From the NCBI GenBank assembly GCA_021770615.1, contig JAETQR010000024.1:1-64000 (forward strand): a DNA stretch of 64,000 bases, written 5' to 3'. The notes under the pieces are model-generated. The model was not told the origin of the DNA. It saw only the letters and a program-made list of their open reading frames with translations, and made no database searches. A program made the position numbers and the translations under genes. Each line of letters starts with the position of its first letter. The stretch's first letter is position 1. Origin of the DNA: Lachnospiraceae bacterium (GTDB lineage Bacteria > Bacillota_A > Clostridia > Lachnospirales > Lachnospiraceae). Positions 17,983-24,903 of this stretch are shown in pieces.

Positions 17983-18360
17983 ATGATCATTGGTGTAGGT
18001 GTGGATGCTGTGGAGATCGACAGAGTGAAACATGCCTGTGAGAGAAGCCATTTTACAGAGCGGATATTTACGAAAGATGAGATCGCCCAGTTTGATAAGC
18101 GTAAGATCCGGGCGGCTTCTGATTTTGCCGGGAAGGAAGCGGTAGCCAAAGTGTTTGGCACCGGTTTTGCCGGGTGTCAGCCGGCAGATATCGAGATTCT
18201 CCGGAATGAAAAGGGAGCGCCGTATGTGAAATTATATGGCGGAGCCAGGAAGATAGCAAAAGAGCTTGGGATCACAAATATAAAGATCAGTATCACAAAC
18301 ACTTCAGACACAGCGACGGCTTTTGCAGTGGGAAGTGATGAGGAAGAGGTAGCATTTTGA
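17983..18360 (+). CDS. acpS: holo-[acyl-carrier-protein] synthase
   Basis: 125 residues, the normal size. Motifs IIGVGVDAVEIDR (metal-binding Asp) and FAGKEAVAKVFGTGF are diagnostic. It transfers the 4'-phosphopantetheine arm of CoA onto acyl carrier protein for fatty acid synthesis. Its stop overlaps the start of the NAD(P)HX-repair gene, an arrangement seen in many Firmicutes. Confidence 0.95.
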   Translation: MIIGVGVDAVEIDRVKHACERSHFTERIFTKDEIAQFDKRKIRAASDFAGKEAVAKVFGTGFAGCQPADIEILRNEKGAPYVKLYGGARKIAKELGITNIKISITNTSDTATAFAVGSDEEEVAF

Positions 18361-19853
18361 GGTATTTATTCACGGGACGGCAGTCGAAAGAGTTAGATAT
18401 GCATGCGATCGATACAGTTGGTTTCCCCGGACTGGTGCTCATGGAAAAGGCGGCGATGACGCTCGTTTCTGTGATCATGGAACGGGAGCGGCCGGAGAGG
18501 GGAGTGCTCTTTGTATGTGGCACCGGCAATAATGGCGGAGACGGTCTGGCAGCGGCGCGCATGTTGCATCAGCAGGGATTTCGGACTGCCATCCTTTTGA
18601 TCGGGGATGCGGGGAAGTTGTCGCCCGATGCAAAAAAACAAGTAGAACTTGCTGCGGCATGTGACGTGCCGGCAGTGACGGAGGAAGCGATTTTTTCGCC
18701 TGCCTACGATGTGATCGTCGACGGGCTTTTTGGCGTGGGATTGAGCAGGGATGTAACCGGTGTATATGAAAAAGTGATACAGGATATCAACCAGTCCGGT
18801 AAGAAAGTGTATGCCGTCGACGTTCCGTCAGGGATCAATGGAAATGACGGGACGGTCATGAATGTTGCCGTGAAGGCAGATATCACGGTGACGTTTGGCG
18901 TTAATAAACTTGGACTGGTACTTTATCCCGGATGTCTTTATGCAGGTGAGGTGATCGTGGGAGATATCGGATATCCGGAGGCGAGTTACCGGGCGGTTGA
19001 GAATCCGGCCTATTATTATGAACCGGAGGATCTGAAAAAAATCATCCCGGTCCGCAGACCTGACGGCCACAAAGGAAGTTTTGGGCACGTGTCTGTGATC
19101 GGTGGAAGCAGGGAGATGAGCGGGGCCGCTCTTCTTTCTGCCAGGGCAGCGTATGCGGCGGGAGCCGGACTTGTCCATGTATGTTCTGCGAAGGAAAACA
19201 GAGAGATCCTTCTCTCCGGGATACCTGAGATTTTATTTAGCAGCTATGGAGATGAAAAGAATGGGATAGACCGTGAGGCACTGGACCGGGTGATTTCCTT
19301 TTCGGATGCGGTCGTACTTGGGCCCGGGCTTGGGAAAAAGCCTCTGTCCGGGGAGATTGTGGAGTATGTGCTGCGAAGCTGCGATAAGCCGGTTATTCTG
19401 GACGGAGATGGTATTACATTGTGCAAAAAGGCGCAGTTATCCGGAAAGAATCATGTTATTCTCACACCGCATCCGAAAGAATTTTCTGTGATCTCAGGAA
19501 AGAAGACAGAGGTATTAAAAGCAGATCTGCTTTCAGCGGTGTCCGCTTTTTCAGAGGAGACGGGCTGTATCGTGGTGGGAAAGGATGCGAGGACGATTGT
19601 AGGAGATGGAAAAGAGATTTATGTAAATGTCTCCGGCAATTCCGGTATGGGGACCGGAGGGAGCGGTGATGTGTTGACCGGCATCATAGCGGCGTTTCTG
19701 GTGCAGGGAGTTTCGTTATTTGAGGCGGCGAAAGCCGGAGTGTATGTACATGGCCTTGCGGGGGATCATTTTGTAAAAGAGTACAATGAATATTCCCTTA
19801 CGGCGTCCGGTCTGATACAGAGTCTCAAATATATCCTTAAAATTAATGACTGA
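18357..19853 (+). CDS. nnr: bifunctional NAD(P)H-hydrate epimerase / ADP-dependent NAD(P)H-hydrate dehydratase
   Basis: 498 residues, starting at a TTG that overlaps the acpS stop and has GAGGAAGAGG in front. The N-terminal YjeF_N epimerase domain (residues ~1-215) has GTGNNGGDGLAAAR and VDVPSGING. The C-terminal carbohydrate-kinase-like dehydratase (about 230-498) has HKGSFGHVSVIGG and GTGGSGDVLTGIIAA. Together they repair hydrated NADH and NADPH. The next gene is alr, 20 bases away. Confidence 0.95.
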   Translation: MRYLFTGRQSKELDMHAIDTVGFPGLVLMEKAAMTLVSVIMERERPERGVLFVCGTGNNGGDGLAAARMLHQQGFRTAILLIGDAGKLSPDAKKQVELAAACDVPAVTEEAIFSPAYDVIVDGLFGVGLSRDVTGVYEKVIQDINQSGKKVYAVDVPSGINGNDGTVMNVAVKADITVTFGVNKLGLVLYPGCLYAGEVIVGDIGYPEASYRAVENPAYYYEPEDLKKIIPVRRPDGHKGSFGHVSVIGGSREMSGAALLSARAAYAAGAGLVHVCSAKENREILLSGIPEILFSSYGDEKNGIDREALDRVISFSDAVVLGPGLGKKPLSGEIVEYVLRSCDKPVILDGDGITLCKKAQLSGKNHVILTPHPKEFSVISGKKTEVLKADLLSAVSAFSEETGCIVVGKDARTIVGDGKEIYVNVSGNSGMGTGGSGDVLTGIIAAFLVQGVSLFEAAKAGVYVHGLAGDHFVKEYNEYSLTASGLIQSLKYILKIND

Positions 19854-19873
19854 AAAGGGGAAAGGTCGGTATC

Positions 19874-21019
19874 ATGGAAAAGAAATGGGAACAAAAAATA
19901 TATGACAGAACTTATGCCGAGATTGATCTCAATGCGATAAGATATAATATTTCCGAGGAGAAAAAGTTTGTCGGAAAGGATGTAAAGATCATGGCAGTCA
20001 TCAAGGCGGATGCGTATGGACACGGGGACTGTGAGGTGGCAGAGGTTCTGCGTGATCTGGTGGATGCCTATGGCGTTGCGATACCGGAGGAAGCGCTCCG
20101 TCTCAGGGAGAGGGGAGTCCGGAAAATGATCCTTATCCTTGGATATACAGGGAGTGACTGGTTTGAGGATATCATTGAGAATGATATTTCCCAGACCGTA
20201 TATAATTATGAAATGGCAAGAAGACTGAGTGATGCAGCCTGCCGGCTGGATAAAAAAGCCCGGATCCATATTAAGATCGATACTGGTATGAGCCGGATCG
20301 GATTTATGCCGGTAAAAGATAATATCGAAGTGATTCATTCCATCAGTGAGCTTCCCGGACTTGAGATTGAAGGAATCTTTACACATTTTGCGCGTGCGGA
20401 TGAGAAGACACCGGACGCTGCCAGAGAGCCTTTTGAAAAGTATATGATGTTTGTGAGTGAACTCGAAAACCGTGGGATTCATATACCGGTGAAGCATGCG
20501 GCGAACAGTGCGGCGATCTTACAGTTTCCGGATTCCTGTCTGGATATGGTCCGTTCGGGTATTTCAACGTATGGTCTTTATCCATCGGAAGATGTACAAA
20601 AAGACAATATTTGTCTGAAACCGGCACTTCAGTGGAAATCGGTCATTTCTTTTGTGAAATGGATCCATTCAGGGACAAGTGTAAGTTATGGTGGGACATT
20701 TGTTGCAAAAAGGGATACGAAAGTAGCTACGATCCCTGTCGGATATGCGGACGGGGTCAGGAGGGAACTCTCCGGAAAGGGAAAAGTGCTCATCCGCGGT
20801 CAGTATGCTCCGATCATTGGAAGGGTCTGTATGGATCAGTTTATGGTTGATGTCACGCATATTGATCCTGTTTTGGAAGGAGATGAGGTTACTTTGATCG
20901 GAAGAGATGGGGAACATGCCATTTCTGTCGAGGAAGTCGCAGAACTTTCACACTCTTTTAATTATGAATACATTTGTGGAATCAGTAAAAGAGTTCCAAG
21001 AAAATATAAATTATCTTAG
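19874..21019 (+). CDS. alr: alanine racemase (PLP-dependent)
   Basis: 381 residues. The PLP lysine is K44 in MAVIKADAYGHG, and the second catalytic tyrosine lies in SVSYGGTF near residue 270; IGRVCMDQFMVDV and the C-terminal beta domain are complete. It makes D-alanine for peptidoglycan. GGGGAAAGG lies before the ATG. The acpS-nnr-alr-mazF order is common in Firmicutes. Confidence 0.97.
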   Translation: MEKKWEQKIYDRTYAEIDLNAIRYNISEEKKFVGKDVKIMAVIKADAYGHGDCEVAEVLRDLVDAYGVAIPEEALRLRERGVRKMILILGYTGSDWFEDIIENDISQTVYNYEMARRLSDAACRLDKKARIHIKIDTGMSRIGFMPVKDNIEVIHSISELPGLEIEGIFTHFARADEKTPDAAREPFEKYMMFVSELENRGIHIPVKHAANSAAILQFPDSCLDMVRSGISTYGLYPSEDVQKDNICLKPALQWKSVISFVKWIHSGTSVSYGGTFVAKRDTKVATIPVGYADGVRRELSGKGKVLIRGQYAPIIGRVCMDQFMVDVTHIDPVLEGDEVTLIGRDGEHAISVEEVAELSHSFNYEYICGISKRVPRKYKLS

Positions 21020-21097
21020 TACCGATGGTATAAACTCCCGTATATTGGAAATAATAGGTACATAATAAAAATCTACGATACAAAGGGAGTAATCACG

Positions 21098-21445
21098 ATG
21101 GTAGTAAAAAGAGGCGATATTTATTATGCGGATTTAAGACCGGTTGTAGGCTCCGAGCAGGGTGGCGTGCGTCCGGTCTTGATCATACAAAATGATATGG
21201 GAAACCGATACAGTCCAACCGTGATCTGTGCGGCGATCACATCGAAACTAAATAAGGCAAAGCTGCCCACGCACATTTCGCTTGACTCAGAGAGTTATGG
21301 GATCGTCAAGGATTCTGTCATTTTGCTGGAGCAGGTGAGGACGATCGACAAATCAAGATTAAGAGAAAAGGTGTGCCATCTGGACGAAAGAGTTTTGAAG
21401 GAAATCAATAAGGCGCTGGCCATAAGCCTTGATCTTAATACATAG
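21098..21445 (+). CDS. mazF: MazF/EndoA-family mRNA endoribonuclease
   Basis: 115 residues with the PemK/MazF fold: [38 protein letters not shown] and the [14 protein letters not shown] segment. The toxin cuts single-stranded RNA at short sites. In Bacillus an RHH antitoxin gene (ndoAI) lies between alr and ndoA; here only 78 bases separate alr from this gene and no antitoxin frame fits. AAAGGGAG is the ribosome site. A strong terminator follows. Confidence 0.93.
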   Translation: MVVKRGDIYYADLRPVVGSEQGGVRPVLIIQNDMGNRYSPTVICAAITSKLNKAKLPTHISLDSESYGIVKDSVILLEQVRTIDKSRLREKVCHLDERVLKEINKALAISLDLNT

Positions 21446-21480
21446 CTTAACGCCATGAGCCAGAAAGAAAAAAGACAAAC

Positions 21481-21512
21481 AAAAGACACCTCTGGGAGGA
21501 GGTGTCTTTTGT
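21481..21512 (+). terminator. Rho-independent terminator after mazF
   Basis: AAAGACACCTC/GAGGTGTCTTT stem, short loop and T run. Confidence 0.9.
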
Positions 21513-21528
21513 GGTACCCAAGGGTACC
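21513..21528. repeat. 16-base palindrome
   Basis: GGTACCC-AA-GGGTACC directly behind the mazF terminator, about 190 bases before the phosphatase gene. Two-base centre; possibly an operator or chance. Confidence 0.3.
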
Positions 21529-21643
21529 TAAGCGTATAATAGGGTGGGAGTAGAAAGTTTATACTTTCCGATTGTTATAGTACAAAGAATTTGTGTCATT
21601 TTTGTGTCAAAATGGTGAAATGTTAAAAAGCTATAAAATCTTA

Positions 21644-21673
21644 TTGCATTGTCCCGGTTCTTATTGTTATACT
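21644..21673 (+). promoter_or_regulatory. promoter of the phosphatase-rlmH operon
   Basis: TTGCAT, an 18-base spacer and TATACT at 21668-21673, 34 bases before the ATG. Confidence 0.55.
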
Positions 21674-21707
21674 AAGTATATCATTAGTTTTTTGTGGAGG
21701 AATACAG

Positions 21708-22289
21708 ATGAAGATTGGATTGGTCAGGCATTTCAAAGTTGACTGTCCTCATAAGGTGATGATGACATCAGAGGAATTCAGGGAGTGGTCGGAGAAATAT
21801 GAACACGCCAGGATTTTGAAGAAAAAAGTAAATATGTCTGGTATAAGCTGGGACGTGTGCTATTGTAGTGACCTGGAGAGGGCCGTGGAGACAGCGAAGG
21901 AAGTGTACAGTGGTAATATCTATATAGACAAGCTGCTCCGGGAAGTGGATAATGCGCCATTTATCCACACAGAGCGGCTACGGCTTCCATTTCCGGTATG
22001 GCATTTCTGCGGGAGACTTGCGTGGTTTTTTAAGTCGAAGAGCCAGCCGGAGGATATTAAGGGGACGAGAAAGCGCGTGCGCCGTTTTTTCCGGCAGATC
22101 GACTGGTCAAAGGATAATGTGCTGATCGTGTCCCATGGCTTTCTTATCTTTAATTTTATTTATGAACTGTTTCGCCTTGGATTTATGGGGAGAGAGGTGC
22201 GGCGTGTGAAAAATGGAATTCTTTATTTGTATGAGATTCCGGATTATAAGCGGCCGTTTCAGTATAAACCATCGAAAGAAAAGGAATGA
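21708..22289 (+). CDS. histidine phosphatase (phosphoglycerate-mutase-like) family protein
   Basis: 193 residues. It starts MKIGLVRHFKVD, where the RH of the phosphohistidine motif is slightly altered (VRHF instead of RHG). SDLERAVETAKEVY and the second catalytic histidine in VLIVSHGFLIFN support the branch. It should remove phosphate from an unknown substrate. TGGAGG precedes the ATG. It is followed after ten bases by rlmH. Confidence 0.85.
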   Translation: MKIGLVRHFKVDCPHKVMMTSEEFREWSEKYEHARILKKKVNMSGISWDVCYCSDLERAVETAKEVYSGNIYIDKLLREVDNAPFIHTERLRLPFPVWHFCGRLAWFFKSKSQPEDIKGTRKRVRRFFRQIDWSKDNVLIVSHGFLIFNFIYELFRLGFMGREVRRVKNGILYLYEIPDYKRPFQYKPSKEKE

Positions 22290-22299
22290 GGAAAACAGA

Positions 22300-22779
22300 T
22301 TGAAGATTACGATTTTGTGTGTGGGAAGGTTGAAAGAAAAGTATTTGCGTGAGGCATCCGGGGAGTACCGCAAGAGATTATCAAGATATGCAAAATTGGA
22401 GATTATCGAAGTTGCAGATGAAAAGACTCCTGATCAGGCGTCTGAAAAGGAAGAGCGTCAGATCCGGGACAGTGAAGGCGAACGTCTGCTGAAGCATATA
22501 AAGAAAGAGGATCATGTGATCGTGCTTGCCATTGACGCACCCCAGTATGATTCTCTTTCCTTTTCTGAAAAAATAAACCGGTTTGGAATCCATGGGACGG
22601 GAAATGTGGTATTTGTCATTGGCGGATCGCTTGGGCTTGCCGAGGAAGTGATAAAGAGAGCAGACGAAACAGTCAGTTTCTCTAAGATGACATTTCCGCA
22701 CCAGCTGATGCGGGTCATCCTTCTGGAGCAGATCTACAGGAGTTTTCGGATCATAAAGGGAGAACCGTACCACAAATAA
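22300..22779 (+). CDS. rlmH: 23S rRNA (pseudouridine-1915-N3)-methyltransferase RlmH
   Basis: 159 residues from a TTG start at 22300 with TGAGG nine bases upstream, the exact usual RlmH length. The SPOUT knot is visible as FVIGGSLGLAEEVIKRAD, FSKMTFPHQLMRVILLEQIYR and the terminal IIKGEPYHK. The enzyme methylates helix 69 of 23S rRNA. In staphylococci this gene (orfX) is the attachment site of SCC elements, inserted in its last codons. Here the same end is followed by a mobile island and its last bases recur three times downstream, so the coding end is preserved by the att site. Confidence 0.96.
   Translation: MKITILCVGRLKEKYLREASGEYRKRLSRYAKLEIIEVADEKTPDQASEKEERQIRDSEGERLLKHIKKEDHVIVLAIDAPQYDSLSFSEKINRFGIHGTGNVVFVIGGSLGLAEEVIKRADETVSFSKMTFPHQLMRVILLEQIYRSFRIIKGEPYHK
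22761..22779 (+). repeat. attachment-site copy A (3' end of rlmH)
   Basis: The last 19 bases of rlmH, AGAACCGTACCACAAATAA, coding the end of GEPYHK plus stop. Closely related copies occur at 38057, 40501 and 42325. This is the probable left junction of an integrated element. Confidence 0.65.
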
Positions 22780-22798
22780 CGGAGGTTTTTGATTTTTA

Positions 22799-22827
22799 TT
22801 GTAAAGTGAGGTTTGCTGGGTTATAAT
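22799..22827 (+). promoter_or_regulatory. promoter just inside the island's left end
   Basis: TTGTAA, a 17-base spacer and TATAAT, 20 bases after the rlmH stop. An equivalent promoter with the same hexamers and spacing sits at the same place after att copy B (38094-38122). It should drive vapBC. Confidence 0.65.
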
Positions 22828-22885
22828 GAGATTATCAGATACGGGTATGAATGTATAATGACAGAAAAGAAGGAGGGAAATATAT

Positions 22886-23116
22886 ATGATAACAGCAAAA
22901 GTATTGGAAAATGGAACAAGTCAAGCGGTTACAATTCCCCAAGAATGCCACATTTCAGAAGATGAAGTATTTGTTAATAAAGTTGGCGAGATTGTCATGC
23001 TTATTCCAAAATCTTTCGAATGGGGTGGCTTTCTAAATAGTTTAAATATGTTTTCGGATGATTTTATGGAAGATGGTCGTGAACAGGAGACAGAGCAGGA
23101 AAGGGAAACATTATGA
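22886..23116 (+). CDS. vapB: VapB-type antitoxin (AbrB-like fold)
   Basis: 76 residues. The N-terminal swapped-hairpin DNA-binding part (AKVLENGTSQAVTIPQE, VFVNKVGEIVMLIPK) is typical of VapB/MazE-like antitoxins; the C-terminal tail is acidic and should wrap around the toxin. AGGAGGG is the ribosome site. It overlaps vapC by four bases. Confidence 0.88.
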   Translation: MITAKVLENGTSQAVTIPQECHISEDEVFVNKVGEIVMLIPKSFEWGGFLNSLNMFSDDFMEDGREQETEQERETL

Positions 23117-23514
23117 AATATATGTTAGATACCAATATATGTATCTTTTTGATTAAGAATAAACCAGAATCAGTTATTCAAAAGTTTATGAAAAACAAAC
23201 CAGAGGATATATGTATTTCTTCAATTACATATGCCGAGTTGATGCATGGTGTGGAAAAGAGCAAAGCAAAGGAGAAAAATCGAATAGCATTAACAATGTT
23301 TTTATCAGAAATACAGATTCTTTCTTTTGATTCTTTGGCTGCCCAATCATATGGTGTTATAAAAGCAGATTTACAAAACCGAGGAGTACCAATAGGACCA
23401 ATGGATACATTGATTGCAGCACATGCAAAAGCATTAGAACTAATACTTGTTACAAATAATCTAAGGGAATTTTCCAGAGTTGATGGTCTTGCGGTGGAAG
23501 ATTGGGTTGAGTAG
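23113..23514 (+). CDS. vapC: VapC PIN-domain ribonuclease toxin
   Basis: 133 residues. Acidic PIN residues are visible: D6 in MLDTNIC, the glutamate in ITYAELMHGVEKS and the aspartates around GPMDTLIAAHA and VTNN. VapC toxins cut tRNA or rRNA when free of VapB. As the first genes of the inserted island they may stabilise it by addiction. A terminator follows. Confidence 0.92.
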   Translation: MKYMLDTNICIFLIKNKPESVIQKFMKNKPEDICISSITYAELMHGVEKSKAKEKNRIALTMFLSEIQILSFDSLAAQSYGVIKADLQNRGVPIGPMDTLIAAHAKALELILVTNNLREFSRVDGLAVEDWVE

Positions 23515-23564
23515 ATTAGTGTAACAGAGCATTTTATTAGTATAACGAATTATTTCTATTATAA

Positions 23565-23608
23565 AAATACCCATTGGGGCATTCATACAATGCTTCAATG
23601 GGTTATTT
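23565..23608 (+). terminator. terminator after vapBC
   Basis: Long stem AAATACCCATTG/CAATGGGTTATTT with an inner GCATT/AATGC; short T-rich tail. Confidence 0.7.
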
Positions 23609-23689
23609 GTATGCAAAATTTTATAAGGACGGATGGGTGTCTGGCTTAGTTGTTATACTGTTTGCAGACGGAGCGAGAGAAAGAATGGA

Positions 23690-23929
23690 TCATTTGTCTT
23701 TCTGAACGGGTGGTATATACTCCAGTAAGTCGTGCAGGTCGCAGTCTAAAGCATAGCACAGACGTGATAATACAGCCATATCCAGACGCTGAATATCGCC
23801 ATCGTAGTAATGTTTTAGCTGTGTTCTCTGCATCTCAGCCCGGAATGAGAGTTTTGATAAGGATAGGTTTCGTTCTTCCATCCGTTCCTTGAGATAGAGC
23901 TTTATAGTTCCAAATTCTGAATCATTCAT
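23690..23929 (-). CDS. XRE-family helix-turn-helix regulator
   Basis: 79 residues. A Cro/CI-type HTH covers ~10-65 (LKERMEERNLSLSKLSFRAEMQRTQLKHYYDG). AGGAGG lies ten bases before its ATG. It is the only gene on the minus strand in the island and points toward vapBC, so it may control the element's left-end genes or its own promoter. Confidence 0.85.
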   Translation of the reverse strand: MNDSEFGTIKLYLKERMEERNLSLSKLSFRAEMQRTQLKHYYDGDIQRLDMAVLSRLCYALDCDLHDLLEYIPPVQKDK

Positions 23930-24121
23930 AGGGTATAAACCTCCTGTATATATCTTAATTTATTCTTATTGCTATTGTAAATGATGGATATTTATTGTAG
24001 AATAGTGGTGTAGATATATATTGTATAAATGTGCAAGGGGCGAAAAAGTGGGTTTTATGTGGCAGTAATGGTGGTTTACAGCCGATTCAAACAGAAAATA
24101 TTAATCTAGGAGGAACAGACG

Positions 24122-24853
24122 ATGGGAATATTTGACAAAGTCAAAGAGACGGCAAATCAGGCAAAGGATGCAGCGGTAAAGTTTGCAGATGAAAAAAATA
24201 TCGGGGAAAAGCTTGGTGATGCCACGGGTTCATTAAAGAAAGCACTGGATGACACAGCATCTTCGATCAAAGCCAATAATGAAGAGTCAAAAAAACTGAA
24301 ACAACCGCTGGAAGGCGCATTGATTCGGTATGAATTTACATATGTGGGAGGATTAGATGATATCCCTAAGGCAAAAGCTGGAGCATGGGGAATGAATGTA
24401 ATGCCTGACCGTTTTGCATTTAGGGTGACAAGCACGACCAAAAACTGGCTTTATGATCTGGATATAGCTTATGAAGATGTGACCGATATCCGCATAGAGA
24501 AAAGGACGATTTCCAATGCAGAAGTCCTTCTCGGAGCAGGAAACGATGCAAATCAGGAGCAGGAGAATGTAATAGTAATTGAACACAAGGATGAACAGGG
24601 GAGAAATGCGACGCTCCGTGTTGAGATGCTTACAGGTGTGACTATTTTTAATCAGGCAGCAAAATGTAAGGAACTTATGGATTTGCTTCGAAAGAATGAT
24701 ATTTTAGATAAACTAAAAAAATCAGAAAAACCAGCATCAAGTGGAGATGATATATTGGAGCAGGTTGAAAAATTATCGAAACTTAAGGACGCAGGTGTTT
24801 TATCTGAAGAGGAATTTTCAGTAAAAAAATCAGAACTGCTGGCAAAATTATAA
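24122..24853 (+). CDS. SHOCT domain protein with PH-like domain
   Basis: 243 residues. N-terminal amphipathic helices (FDKVKETANQAKDAAVKFADE), a central beta-rich region (about 65-185) similar to bacterial PH/GRAM-like domains, and a C-terminal SHOCT motif (LEQVEKLSKLKDAGVLSEEEF..KK.ELL, about 207-243). SHOCT ends occur on many proteins and seem to help oligomerisation. AGGAGG precedes the ATG. Function unknown. Confidence 0.8.
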   Translation: MGIFDKVKETANQAKDAAVKFADEKNIGEKLGDATGSLKKALDDTASSIKANNEESKKLKQPLEGALIRYEFTYVGGLDDIPKAKAGAWGMNVMPDRFAFRVTSTTKNWLYDLDIAYEDVTDIRIEKRTISNAEVLLGAGNDANQEQENVIVIEHKDEQGRNATLRVEMLTGVTIFNQAAKCKELMDLLRKNDILDKLKKSEKPASSGDDILEQVEKLSKLKDAGVLSEEEFSVKKSELLAKL

Positions 24854-24903
24854 GTTGTTTACAGGGAAGATATTATTATGTAAAGAAAGGGAGAAACAAA
24901 GTC

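Noticed and set aside
19766..20497. 243-codon minus-strand frame opposite alr
   Set aside because: Alanine racemase motifs on the plus strand are unambiguous; the antisense frame has no support.
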